A stretch of DNA of 64,000 bases from assembly GCF_003586285.1 (NCBI RefSeq), contig NZ_QUBR01000002.1, positions 1,512,557 to 1,576,556 on the forward strand. Direction: 5' to 3'. The notes below the pieces were generated by a model. That model ran no database searches. It was not told where the DNA came from and saw nothing but the letters and a program-made list of their open reading frames with translations. A program made the position numbers and the translations under genes. This DNA is from Aeromicrobium endophyticum (GTDB lineage: Bacteria > Actinomycetota > Actinomycetes > Propionibacteriales > Nocardioidaceae). This document shows positions 54,766 to 64,000 of the stretch, piece after piece (positions within the stretch are counted from its first letter, which is position 1; each line of letters starts with the position of its first letter).

Positions 54766-54898
54766 CCGAGGCTGAAGGCTCACCGAGGCCTCGCTGCGGT
54801 GGCGGCTTCGTCGCCGCACGCTCTCCCCCGCAAGTGGGAGGTGCCCCCAGCTTCGCTAGCCTCCTTCGCCGCTCGGCGCAGGGCGCCCTCAGCCTCAG
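54766..54898. repeat. Hairpin-rich intergenic element between convergent genes, terminator-like
   Basis: An imperfect inverted repeat bounds the element: 54766-54778 (CCGAGGCTGAAGG) with 54886-54898. Inside are GGCGGCTTCGTCGCC (UUCG-type loop) and CTCCCCCGCAAGTGGGAG followed by GTGCCCCC. The right arm overlaps the prs stop. The inner hairpin reminds me of dispersed actinobacterial intergenic repeats, but I see only this copy in the window. Confidence 0.55.
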
Positions 54899-55872
54899 GA
54901 CTTGAAGAGGCTGGTGACGCTGCCCTCTTCGAACACCGCTGCGCTGGCCTGCGCCAGCAGCGGTGCGATCGACAGCACGGTGAGCTTGTCGAAGCGCTTG
55001 TCGTCGGCGATCGGCAGCGTGTTGGTCACGATGACCTCGCGCGCCGGCGAGTTCTTGAGCCGGTCGACGGCGGGGCCCGAGAACACCGCGTGCGTCGCGG
55101 CGATCACGACGTCCTCGGCACCGTCGGCCATCAGCGCCTCGGCGGCCTGGACGATCGTGCCGCCAGTGTCGATCAGGTCGTCGACCAGGATGCACACGCG
55201 TCCGGTGACGTCGCCGACGACGCGGTTGGCCTTCGACTCGTTCGGGCGTCGAGGATCGCGTGTCTTGTGGATGAAGGCCAGCGGCGCTCCGCCCAGGGCG
55301 GCGGCCCACTGCTCGGCCACCTTGATGCGTCCGGCATCGGGCGAGACGACCGCGAGCTCCTTCTTGCCGTAGTGCTTCTTGACGTGACGGGTGAGGATCG
55401 GCATCGCGAGGAGGTGGTCGACCGGTCCGTCGAAGAACCCCTGGATCTGCGCGGTGTGCAGGTCGACGGTCATGAGCCGGTCGGCGCCGGCGGTCTGGAA
55501 CAGGTCGGCCATCAGGCGGGCCGAGATCGGCTCGCGGCCGAGGTGCTTCTTGTCCTGACGCGCGTAGCCGTAGAAGGGCAGGATCACCGTGATCCGCTTG
55601 GCGGACGCCCGCTTGAGGGCATCGATCATGATGAGCTGCTCCATGATCGCCTCGTTGATGGGCGCGGCGTGGCTCTGCAGCACGAAGGCGTCGCACCCTC
55701 GCACCGACTCGTCGAAGCGCACGTAGATCTCGCCGTTGGCGAAGTCGTACGCGGTGGTCGGGACGACCTCGATCTCGAGGAGGTCGGCGACCTCCTGCGC
55801 CAGCGTCGGGTGCGCGCGCCCCGAGAACAGCAGCAGGTTGCGGGTCGGGGTGCGGCGGGAAAGGCTACTCAC
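54895..55872 (-). CDS. prs: Ribose-phosphate pyrophosphokinase
   Basis: 325 aa. N-terminal NLLLFSGRAHPTLAQEVA, DFANGEIYVRFDESVRG, catalytic flexible loop YARQDKKHLGREPIS, VVSPDAGRIKVAEQ and the PRPP-binding loop VDDLIDTGGTI are all present. It makes PRPP for nucleotides, His and Trp. GTG 55872 (GGAGGAG upstream) overlaps the last codons of glmU by 8 bases; a longer frame extends into glmU antisense register and is not used. glmU-prs is the typical actinobacterial pair. Confidence 0.97.
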   Translation of the reverse strand: MSSLSRRTPTRNLLLFSGRAHPTLAQEVADLLEIEVVPTTAYDFANGEIYVRFDESVRGCDAFVLQSHAAPINEAIMEQLIMIDALKRASAKRITVILPFYGYARQDKKHLGREPISARLMADLFQTAGADRLMTVDLHTAQIQGFFDGPVDHLLAMPILTRHVKKHYGKKELAVVSPDAGRIKVAEQWAAALGGAPLAFIHKTRDPRRPNESKANRVVGDVTGRVCILVDDLIDTGGTIVQAAEALMADGAEDVVIAATHAVFSGPAVDRLKNSPAREVIVTNTLPIADDKRFDKLTVLSIAPLLAQASAAVFEEGSVTSLFKS

Positions 55873-57322
55873 CGGTCTCCTCCAGGGTCGTGGCGCTCTC
55901 GGACTCGCGCGCGGCTCGGTCTGACGGGGTGCCCGGACGCTTGTCCGCGACCCAGCCATCCATGTTCCTCTGTGGTCCGGCGCTGACCGCCAGCGCCCCC
56001 GGCGGGACGTCCTCGCGGATCGTCGCGCCGGCTCCCGTGAAGGCTCCGTCACCGACCGTCACCGGGGCCACGAAGGTGTTGTTCGAGGCGGTGCGGGCGT
56101 GACGTCCGATCGAGGAGCGGTTCTTGGTGACGCCGTCGTAGTTGGCGAAGATCGTGCCGGCGCCGACGTTGGCGCCCTCGCCGATGTCGGCGTCGCCGAC
56201 GTACGACAGGTGAGGCACCTTGGCCCCGGCGCCGACGACGGAGTTCTTGACCTCGACGAAGGTGCCGATCTTGCCGTCCTCGCCGAGCTCGGTGCCAGGA
56301 CGCAGGTAGGCGAACGGTCCCACGGTCGCGCGGGCGCCGACGACGGAGTCGGAGCCGTGCGTGCGGATGATCGTGGCGGCCTCGCCCACCTCGACGTTGC
56401 GCAGGGTCGTGTCGGGGCCGATCGTCGCTCCCTCGCCCACCTCGGTGGCGCCGAGCAGCTGCGTGCCCGGCAGCAGCGTCACGTCGGGTGCCAGCGTGAC
56501 CGCCGAGTCGATCCACGTGGTGGCGGGGTCGACGACCGTGACGCCGGCGGCCATCCACCCGCGCACGATGCGGCGGTTGAGCTCGTGACCCAGGCGTGCC
56601 AGCTGGACCCGGTCGTTGACGCCCTCGGTCTGCCAGACGTCCTCGAGCACGTGCGCGCCCACCGGACGGCCCTCGGCCACGGCGATGCCGACGATGTCGG
56701 TCAGGTACAGCTCGCTCTGCGAGTTGTCGGACCGCAGGCCCGCGACGGCGTGGTCGAGGAACGGCCCGTCGACCACGAGGATGCCGCTGTTGATCTCGCG
56801 GACCGCCAGCTCGTCGGCGGACGCGTCGCGGTGCTCGCGGATCGCCAGCACGGCCCCGTCGTCGCCGCGCACGATGCGTCCGTACCCGGTCGGGTCGTCG
56901 ACCTCGGCCGACAGGATCGTCACGGCGCGTCCGGCCGCACGGTGGTCGACCAGCAGCTCGGCGAGGGTCTGGGCCGTCAGCAGGGGAACGTCGCCGTAGG
57001 TGATGACGACGGTGCCGGTGGGCGGGGCGTCGAGCGCCTCCAGCGCCACGCGCACCGCGTGCCCCGTGCCGTTCTGCTCCTCCTGGACGGCCTGCACCAC
57101 CGCGGGGTCGTGGGCTGCGATCGCTGCCGAGACCTGCTCGCGATCGTGACCGACGACGGCGACGGTCGTGTGCACGCCGGCACCGGCGACCGCGACGAGC
57201 GCGTGCTCGATCATGCTGCGGCCCGCGATCTCGTGCAGGACCTTGGCGCGTGCGGACTTCATGCGGGTACCGGCACCTGCGGCCAGGACGATCGCGGTGA
57301 CGGCGTCTGTGTGTGCGCTCAC
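55865..57322 (-). CDS. glmU: Bifunctional GlmU: GlcNAc-1-P uridyltransferase / GlcN-1-P acetyltransferase
   Basis: 485 aa. The N-terminal pyrophosphorylase begins AIVLAAGAGTRMKSARAKVLH; TYGDVPLLTA has the metal Asp; the left-handed beta-helix acetyltransferase domain starts near residue 255 with hexapeptide repeats and KNRSSIGRHARTASNNTFVAPV. It makes UDP-GlcNAc for peptidoglycan. GTG 57322 has GAGGAGC upstream. The C-terminal tail (about 470-485) is charged and probably disordered. Confidence 0.97.
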   Translation of the reverse strand: MSAHTDAVTAIVLAAGAGTRMKSARAKVLHEIAGRSMIEHALVAVAGAGVHTTVAVVGHDREQVSAAIAAHDPAVVQAVQEEQNGTGHAVRVALEALDAPPTGTVVITYGDVPLLTAQTLAELLVDHRAAGRAVTILSAEVDDPTGYGRIVRGDDGAVLAIREHRDASADELAVREINSGILVVDGPFLDHAVAGLRSDNSQSELYLTDIVGIAVAEGRPVGAHVLEDVWQTEGVNDRVQLARLGHELNRRIVRGWMAAGVTVVDPATTWIDSAVTLAPDVTLLPGTQLLGATEVGEGATIGPDTTLRNVEVGEAATIIRTHGSDSVVGARATVGPFAYLRPGTELGEDGKIGTFVEVKNSVVGAGAKVPHLSYVGDADIGEGANVGAGTIFANYDGVTKNRSSIGRHARTASNNTFVAPVTVGDGAFTGAGATIREDVPPGALAVSAGPQRNMDGWVADKRPGTPSDRAARESESATTLEETGE

Positions 57323-57355
57323 TGAGCTCCTCGTCGACGGCAACTGCTGGGTAGC

Positions 57356-57437
57356 TGGCTCCCCGGGTAGGAGTCGAACCTACGTCGCTTGTCCGCATTC
57401 AAAGTGCGGCGGGCCCTGCCGGCAGACCAACCGGGGA
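57356..57437 (-). tRNA. tRNA-Gln (anticodon TTG), CCA encoded
   Basis: Minus-strand cloverleaf: acceptor TCCCCGG/CCGGGGA, discriminator G, encoded CCA; anticodon stem CCGCA/TGCGG with loop CTTTGAA (anticodon TTG); T arm GTAGG-TTCGACT-CCTAC. The D stem has one mismatch and the variable region is 9 bases (ACAAGCGAC), longer than the usual 4-5. It sits just upstream of glmU, a placement seen in other Actinobacteria. Confidence 0.88.
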
Positions 57438-57493
57438 TCAGCCGTCCTGGCTCGGCGGACCGACCCGGGGACAGCGCCGACAGCCTACCGGAG

Positions 57494-58264
57494 TCAGCGT
57501 GCCCGGCGGGCCACGGCGAAGACTCGGGCGAACGGCATCACGGTGCCGTACGGTCGCGACGGGTACGCCTCGCGCAACGCCGCGCCGTACTCGTCGACGA
57601 ACTGCTCCCGCAGCCCGGCGGGCAGCGCCGCCAGCACCGGACGCGCTCCCGTGCCCGAGATCCAGTCGAGCACGGGGTTCTCCCCCTGCAGGACGTGCAG
57701 GTAGGCCGTCTCCCAGGCGTCGACCTCCCAGCCCAGGCGGCTGAACAGGTCGAGGTACGCCTCGGGGGCCGTGCCCCGGTTCTCGTGCAGGCCGTCCGTC
57801 AGGTCGCGGTAGGCCGGTCGCGACGCGACCTCCGACAGCAGCCGGTGGCTCGGCTCGGAGAAGTTGTTGGGGGTCTGCACCGCGAACGTGCCGCCAGGAG
57901 CGATCTGGCCGGCCAGGTGCTCGATGACGTCCAGGCGGTCGGGCACCCACTGGAACAGCGCGTTGGAGACCATGAGGTCGACGGGCGCCGGCGGCTCCCA
58001 CGTCGAGACGTCGGCCAGCTCGTACGACGCGAGCGGGTCGGCGTCCTCGGCGCGAGCGCGCTCGATCATCTCGACGGACGAGTCGACGCCGAGCACCGTC
58101 GCCTCGGGCCAGCGGGCGCGCAGGACCGCCGTCAGGTGGCCGGGCCCGCAGCCGAGGTCGACGATGCTGCGCGGCTCGCCCTGCACGCGGTTGACGAGGT
58201 CGACGAACGGGCGGGAGCGCTCGTCGGCGTAGCGGAGGTAGCGGGTGGGGTCCCAGTCGGTCAT
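57494..58264 (-). CDS. tam: Trans-aconitate 2-methyltransferase
   Basis: 256 aa, the family length. It begins MTDWDPTRYLRYADERSRPF, typical of Tam, followed by SAM motif I VDLGCGPGHLT (35-45), VLGVDSSVEMIERAR, and NALFQWVPD. It methylates trans-aconitate to relieve aconitase inhibition. The SAM-binding core is clear; substrate assignment rests on overall similarity. A MarR-type operator lies 22-45 bases upstream of the start. Confidence 0.9.
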   Translation of the reverse strand: MTDWDPTRYLRYADERSRPFVDLVNRVQGEPRSIVDLGCGPGHLTAVLRARWPEATVLGVDSSVEMIERARAEDADPLASYELADVSTWEPPAPVDLMVSNALFQWVPDRLDVIEHLAGQIAPGGTFAVQTPNNFSEPSHRLLSEVASRPAYRDLTDGLHENRGTAPEAYLDLFSRLGWEVDAWETAYLHVLQGENPVLDWISGTGARPVLAALPAGLREQFVDEYGAALREAYPSRPYGTVMPFARVFAVARRAR

Positions 58265-58285
58265 GCTCCGACCGTACGACCGATA

Positions 58286-58309
58286 TATCTTGATGTCAAG
58301 ATACTTGAT
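58286..58309. promoter_or_regulatory. MarR-type operator upstream of tam
   Basis: TATCTTGA-TG-TCAAGATA (58286-58303) is a perfect 8-bp inverted repeat, followed by CTTGAT (58304-58309). The 21-base stretch 58289-58309 matches 58289-type sequence at 60445-60465, upstream of the MarR gene, at 17 of 21 positions. It overlaps the amidase stop codon and sits just before tam. Confidence 0.65.
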
Positions 58310-59660
58310 CTCGTGACACCTCGAGCCGCTCCAGCTGCCCCGCCAGGGCCATCAGCCGGGCGTCGTCGCCTCGGCGTGCGATCAGCTGCACCGCGAGCGG
58401 CAGGCCCTCGTCCGTCGACCCCATGGGCATCGACACGGCCGGCACGCCGGCGTGGTTCCACTGCGCCGTGTACGGGTAGAACGCGTTCATCGCCAGCACG
58501 GTCGACAGCCCACCCCTGCCCTTCCAGTGCTCCACCGGGATCGCCGGACCGCTCATCACGGGGGTCAGCAGCACGTCGACGTCGAGCGCGTCGTGCACGG
58601 AGTCGCCCCAGGCCCGCCCCTGCCGCACGGCCCACGCGACGGCCCGAGGCCCGAAGGGACGCCCGAGACGTGCGATCTGCCGGGTTCGCGCCTCGAGCAA
58701 CGCAGGATCGTCGACCCGGCCGGCCGCCTGCGCGATGCCGCCCAGGTAGCGCACGGTCAGCGCCTTGGACGCGATCGGGTACGGCACGTCGACCGCACGG
58801 ACGCGATGACCGGCACCGCCGAGGAGAGCCGCCGCGTGCTCGACCTGCTCGCGGACGCGCGGGTCGAGCGGCGCCGGCTTCGTCGCGGCGGCTGCGCTGA
58901 ACGACACGCCGATCCGCAACGGGGCGGGATCGTGGGTGGCCGCCTCGACGAGCGACGAGCCGAAAATTCCGAAGGTGTCGAGGAACAGGGCACTGTCGAC
59001 GACGCGTGCGGCCAGGCCGCCCTGCGTCGACAGCCCGTGCCATCCTCCGGAGCTGGGCATCGTGCCCTGGGTCGGCTTGAATCCCACGAGCCCGCAGCAC
59101 GCCGCCGGGATGCGGATCGAGCCGGCGCCGTCGGACGCCGTGGCGATGCTCACCGCCCCGGCGGCCACGAGAGCCGCCGAGCCGCCTGACGAGCCACCCG
59201 GCGTGTGCCCCAGGTGGTGGGGGTTGCGCGTGATGCCCGACCGCTCGGACTCGGTGAACCCGGTGATCGCGAGCTCCGGGAGCGTCGACGTGCCCACGAT
59301 CACCATGCCTGCTGCCCGCATCGCGGCGACCAGATCGCTGTCGGACGCAGCGACCGACGTCTGTGCACGGCTGCCCAGACCCGTCACGGTGCCGCGGATG
59401 TCGAGATCGTCCTTGACCACGACAGGGATGCCCGACAGCGGGCCCGACTCCCCCGCCGCCCGTCGCCGGTCGGCCTCGTCGGCCGCTGCCAGCGCCTCGT
59501 CCGCGAACACCGACACCATCGCGTTGATCGCGGGGTCCTTCGCGGCGATCGCGGCGAGGGTCAGCTCGGTGAGCCGGCGCGACGTCAGCTCTCCCGAGCG
59601 CAGCAGCTCGGCCAGACGGGTGGGACCGGCGGCGACCACGGCCGCGTCTTCGAGGGACAC
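58296..59660 (-). CDS. Amidase signature family protein
   Basis: 454 aa from GTG 59660. The Ser-cisSer-Lys triad is K83 (PVVVKDDLD), the GGSSGGS segment (155-161) and S181 (ASDGAGSIRIPAA). The protein is closer to amidases that act on small amides than to GatA, because no gatC/gatB neighbours are present. ATG 59738 in the same frame would add 26 residues; neither start has a strong ribosome site. It is upstream of tam on the same strand. Confidence 0.88.
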   Translation of the reverse strand: MSLEDAAVVAAGPTRLAELLRSGELTSRRLTELTLAAIAAKDPAINAMVSVFADEALAAADEADRRRAAGESGPLSGIPVVVKDDLDIRGTVTGLGSRAQTSVAASDSDLVAAMRAAGMVIVGTSTLPELAITGFTESERSGITRNPHHLGHTPGGSSGGSAALVAAGAVSIATASDGAGSIRIPAACCGLVGFKPTQGTMPSSGGWHGLSTQGGLAARVVDSALFLDTFGIFGSSLVEAATHDPAPLRIGVSFSAAAATKPAPLDPRVREQVEHAAALLGGAGHRVRAVDVPYPIASKALTVRYLGGIAQAAGRVDDPALLEARTRQIARLGRPFGPRAVAWAVRQGRAWGDSVHDALDVDVLLTPVMSGPAIPVEHWKGRGGLSTVLAMNAFYPYTAQWNHAGVPAVSMPMGSTDEGLPLAVQLIARRGDDARLMALAGQLERLEVSRDQVS

Positions 59661-59781
59661 CTGACGACCGTACCGCCGTCCGGGTCCTTCCCCGGTCGCC
59701 TCGGTACCGGGCTCATCGGATCCTCTCGGCTGATGCACGGCCTGGTCTCAGGTGCGGCGCATCGACGCTGCCTACCCTCGG

Positions 59782-60435
59782 ATGATGACCATCATCTGGC
59801 GCCTGCGGCCGGGCGCACTCGCCTGCCTGGGCCTCGTGCTGGTCCTGTCGGCCTGCTCCTCGTCCGACCAGACCTCGGCCGCGCCGTCGTCGACGACATC
59901 GGCAGGGCAGGCCTCTCCGCCGGCGAGCAGCCCGGCGCCCGGGTCCGCGACGCCTGCGTCACCCGGACCGTCATCGAGTCCTTCGCCCACCGCCTCGTCC
60001 GGCGGCACGCCCACCTGCCGGGCCGGTCAGCTGCGCGTCTCGTACGCCGACGACGCCGACGGAGGCGCCGCCGGCAGCGTCTACGGCCACCTCGTGCTGA
60101 CCAGCACCTCCACGTCGCCATGTGCCATGACCGGCTGGCCCGGCGTCTCGTACGTGGGGGGCGGCGACGGTCACCAGCTCGGGGCGGCCGCCGACCGCAC
60201 CGACCGCACCGGCAGCCCCGCCGTCATCGTCCTGGTGCCGGGCGGCTCGGCCGCGGCACGGCTCCAGCAGGCCCAGGCGGGCAACTTCGAGGGCTCCTGC
60301 TCACCCGCACAGGCTGACGGCTTCCGGGTGTACCCGCCCAACTCGCGGACCGCGGTCTTCGTCGAGCACGCAGCCCAGGCCTGCCGCTCGGGCTCGGCCC
60401 ACCTCCTGACGATCGGGCCGGTCATCGCGCGCTGA
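59782..60435 (+). CDS. DUF4232-like lipoprotein
   Basis: 217 aa. Signal GALACLGLVLVLSAC with lipobox LSAC, a long Ser/Pro/Ala linker (about 25-75) and a C-terminal domain containing CRAGQLRVSYADDADGGAAG, SPCAMTGWPGVSYVG and a late Cys (HAAQACRSG), the pattern of DUF4232 surface proteins. Function unknown; cysteines probably form disulfides outside the cell. Two adjacent ATGs (59782, 59785) are possible starts. Confidence 0.82.
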   Translation: MMTIIWRLRPGALACLGLVLVLSACSSSDQTSAAPSSTTSAGQASPPASSPAPGSATPASPGPSSSPSPTASSGGTPTCRAGQLRVSYADDADGGAAGSVYGHLVLTSTSTSPCAMTGWPGVSYVGGGDGHQLGAAADRTDRTGSPAVIVLVPGGSAAARLQQAQAGNFEGSCSPAQADGFRVYPPNSRTAVFVEHAAQACRSGSAHLLTIGPVIAR

Positions 60436-60444
60436 CCCCACAAT

Positions 60445-60465
60445 CTCGATGTCAAGAATCTTGAC
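60445..60465. promoter_or_regulatory. MarR-type operator upstream of the MarR gene
   Basis: GTCAAGA-A-TCTTGAC (60451-60465) is a perfect 7-bp inverted repeat 20 bases before the GTG of the MarR gene. Together with the preceding CTCGAT it matches the site before tam at 17 of 21 positions. Autoregulation by the MarR protein is the simplest reading. Confidence 0.65.
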
Positions 60466-60485
60466 GCCTGACCTAGGATGAGCAC

Positions 60486-60974
60486 GTGGAGGACGATGTC
60501 GACCGGCTGATCGCCGCCTGGGAGCACGAGCGTCCCGACGTGGACGTCTCGCCGATGCACGTGCTCAGCCGCGTCACGCGCCTGGCCCTGCACCTCGACC
60601 GGGCCCGCAAGGAGGCGTTCGCCGACCACGACCTCGAGCCGTCCGAGTTCGACGTGCTGTCGGCCCTCCGTCGCAGCGGCGACCCGTACCAGCTGTCGCC
60701 CGGCCAGCTCGTGCACGAGACCCTGGTGACCAGCGGGACGATGACCAACCGGGTCGACCGCCTGGTCCGCAAGGGTCTCGTCGAGCGGCTGCCCGACCCC
60801 GACGACCGTCGCGGCGTCCAGGTGAGGCTCACGCCGACCGGACGCGCCGCGGTCGACGGAGCGCTCGACGCCCTGCTGGCCCACGAGAAGCAGCTGCTCG
60901 CCGGGCTCGGCGAACGCGAGGCCGGTGACCTCGCGGCGTCGCTGCGAACGCTGTCGCGTCCCTTCGACCGCTGA
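60486..60974 (+). CDS. MarR-family transcriptional regulator
   Basis: 162 aa. Winged HTH with FDVLSALRRSGDPYQLSPGQL, the recognition helix region VTSGTMTNRVDRLVRKGLVE and the wing DPDDRRGVQVRLT. N- and C-terminal helices would form the dimer interface. GTG 60486 is the start. Palindromic operators occur before this gene and before tam, 2.2 kb away. The amidase and tam are therefore possible targets. Confidence 0.92.
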   Translation: MEDDVDRLIAAWEHERPDVDVSPMHVLSRVTRLALHLDRARKEAFADHDLEPSEFDVLSALRRSGDPYQLSPGQLVHETLVTSGTMTNRVDRLVRKGLVERLPDPDDRRGVQVRLTPTGRAAVDGALDALLAHEKQLLAGLGEREAGDLAASLRTLSRPFDR

Positions 60975-61017
60975 CCGCGCGTCGTCGGCGCTGCCGGCAC
61001 GCCCCTAGACTCGTCCA

Positions 61018-62823
<1,806 letters not shown>

Positions 62824-62843
62824 GCCGGGCCCACGCGGGGGCG

Positions 62844-63761
62844 TCAGCCCACTCGAGCACCCGGCACCGGCCCCCGCGACTGCACCACGTCGGCACAGCC
62901 CGCCGCACTGCTGAGCGCGAAGGCGATGTCGAGGCTGTGCGCCTCGTCGCTGGCCAGGAACAACGCAGTGGGACCCGACCCCGACAGGATCGCACCCAGG
63001 GCACCGGCCTCGATGCCGATGCTGAGGGTGTCTTCCAGCTCGGGGCGCAGCGAGAAGGCTGCCTCGGTCAGATCGTTCGACAGGGCCGCGCCGAGCGCCT
63101 CTGCATCCCCCGCACGCAGGGCGGCCAGCAGCGCGTCGGGCACGACCGGCTCAGGCACCTCCGCGCCGGTGTTGAGGCGGTCGAACTCGGCGAACACCGC
63201 ACGCGTCGACAGACCTTCGTGCGCCATCGCGAACACCCAGTGGTACGAGCCACGCGCCAGCACGGGGCTCACCGTCTCGCCGCGCCCGCCGCCCACCGCG
63301 TTGCCGCCGTGCAGCAGGAACGGCACGTCGCTGCCCAGCTGGGCCGCCAGCACCTCGAGTGCTGGGCGCGACAGCCCCGTCCCCCACACCTCGTTGCACG
63401 CAACCAGAGCCGCGGCCGCGTCGGCCGAGCCGCCTGCCATCCCACCCGCGACGGGGATCACCTTGCGGATCGAGAGATCGACGCCCGACGAGATGCCGGT
63501 GCGCTCCCGCAGCAGGCGCGCAGCCTTGACCGCGATGTTGTCGTCGCCATCGGGCACGACGGAGATCTCGCTGCGCACATCCATCTCGGAATGCACCGAC
63601 ACCGTGATCTGGTCGTCGTCACGCCCCGTGGCTCGCACCTCGTCATGCAGATCGACAGCCTGGTAGACCGTCGCCAGCGGGTGGTACCCGTCGTCACGCA
63701 CGGGCCCCACACCCAGGCACAGGTTGATCTTGGCGGGGACACGGACGTTCACAGGGCTCAC
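62844..63761 (-). CDS. ispE: 4-diphosphocytidyl-2-C-methyl-D-erythritol kinase
   Basis: 305 aa. GHMP kinase fold: N-terminal VRVPAKINLCLGVG, ATP loop PVAGGMAGGSADAAAAL and C-terminal GAILSGSGPTALFLA. It phosphorylates CDP-ME in the MEP isoprenoid pathway. GTG 63761 is taken; GTG 63752 with AGGTGAG upstream is an equally good alternative. Convergent with the ABC-F gene. Upstream lie the hairpins that end the rRNA transcript. Confidence 0.95.
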   Translation of the reverse strand: MSPVNVRVPAKINLCLGVGPVRDDGYHPLATVYQAVDLHDEVRATGRDDDQITVSVHSEMDVRSEISVVPDGDDNIAVKAARLLRERTGISSGVDLSIRKVIPVAGGMAGGSADAAAALVACNEVWGTGLSRPALEVLAAQLGSDVPFLLHGGNAVGGGRGETVSPVLARGSYHWVFAMAHEGLSTRAVFAEFDRLNTGAEVPEPVVPDALLAALRAGDAEALGAALSNDLTEAAFSLRPELEDTLSIGIEAGALGAILSGSGPTALFLASDEAHSLDIAFALSSAAGCADVVQSRGPVPGARVG

Positions 63762-63822
63762 CTGTTCAACCTAGGGCACGTGTCGCACGGAAGGTGCAGG
63801 GCCAGCACCCCGTGGACGCACG

Positions 63823-63865
63823 AAGGGCCGGTCCCACGTGCCCGAAGCACGAGGGACCGGCCCTT
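63823..63865 (-). terminator. Strong hairpin downstream of the rRNA operon (third of three)
   Basis: AAGGGCCGGTCCC (63823-63835) pairs with 63853-63865 in a 13-bp stem, then an A-A mismatch and CGTGC/GCACG close a 5-base loop. It is the last of three hairpins met by transcripts leaving the 5S gene toward ispE. Confidence 0.7.
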
Positions 63866-63872
63866 GCGTGAA

Positions 63873-63892
63873 TTCCCGCTGGTGGGCGGGAA
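63873..63892 (-). terminator. Short hairpin downstream of the rRNA operon (second of three)
   Basis: TTCCCGC (63873-63879) pairs with GCGGGAA (63886-63892) around a 6-base loop. It lies between the two larger hairpins. Confidence 0.5.
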
Positions 63893-63897
63893 ATGCA

Positions 63898-63927
63898 GCG
63901 AGGCCGCCCCTGGTGGGGCGGCCTCGC
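63898..63927 (-). terminator. rRNA operon terminator hairpin (first of three)
   Basis: GCGAGGCCGCCCC (63898-63910) pairs perfectly with 63915-63927 around the loop TGGT, 11 bases after the 5S end in the direction of transcription. Confidence 0.75.
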
Positions 63928-63937
63928 GCTAATGATT

Positions 63938-64000
63938 GTCCGGCGACGTCCTACTCTCCCACACCGTCTCCAGTGCAGTACCATCGGCGCTGAGAGGCTT
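63938..64000 (-). rRNA. rrf: 5S ribosomal RNA, 3' part (continues beyond the window)
   Basis: The minus strand reads AAGCCTCTCAGCGCCGATGG, then TGGGAGAGTAGGACG and ends CGCCGGAC at 63938: the 3' half of an actinobacterial 5S rRNA. The 5' half lies outside the window. Its presence indicates an rRNA operon transcribed leftward into the window. Confidence 0.95.

Overview
The window is GC-rich actinobacterial chromosome. Start codons are often GTG (TTG for enolase), adjacent genes are commonly coupled by 4-bp ATGA/GTGA overlaps, and the housekeeping order is typical of Actinobacteria (eno, FtsB/DivIC-like, DUF501, Ppx/GppA; mfd, pth, L25; prs, glmU, tRNA-Gln; ABC-F, ispE). A Nocardioidaceae relative such as Aeromicrobium is my best guess; this is inference from gene order and style, not a database result. 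I see no prophage, insertion sequence, CRISPR array or integrase.

The left half is accessory metabolism. From 0.3 to 4.7 kb, a split FluG-like pair (amidohydrolase plus glutamine-synthetase-like enzyme) is divergent from a class II glutamine amidotransferase and an ornithine-cyclodeaminase-family enzyme, with a large dyad between them. From 4.8 to 18.5 kb lies a peptide-type ABC transporter, an RpiR regulator, a D-threonine-aldolase/D-serine-deaminase-like PLP enzyme, a PucR/CdaR-type regulator, two class C beta-lactamase-fold hydrolases and an N-acyl-D-amino-acid deacylase. I read this as scavenging of D-amino-acid-containing peptides or related amides. From 18.6 to 30.6 kb, a nine-gene leftward operon (DszA/NtaA-type monooxygenase, peptide-type ABC transporter, two DszC-like flavoenzymes, SsuD-like monooxygenase, flavin reductase) with a divergent LysR regulator looks like an organosulfur scavenging system.

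The right half is mostly core genome. From 30.7 to 45.9 kb are a tRNA with a UAA anticodon, Ppx/GppA, DUF501, a divisome protein, enolase, MazG, a SurA-like lipoprotein, an amino acid permease, an acyltransferase, a diguanylate cyclase, Mfd, Pth and L25. From 46.1 to 53.3 kb is an envelope or exopolysaccharide module: a membrane histidine kinase coupled to a degenerate GGDEF protein, then, behind a phased 11-bp direct repeat, a processive family 2 glycosyltransferase and a lipoprotein, followed by an OmpR-type response regulator and a family 6 glycoside hydrolase. From 53.5 to 64 kb come a secreted multi-domain protein, prs, glmU, tRNA-Gln, tam, an amidase, a DUF4232-like lipoprotein, a MarR regulator with operators at its own gene and upstream of tam, an ABC-F ATPase, ispE, and the 3' end of a 5S rRNA followed by three tandem hairpins.
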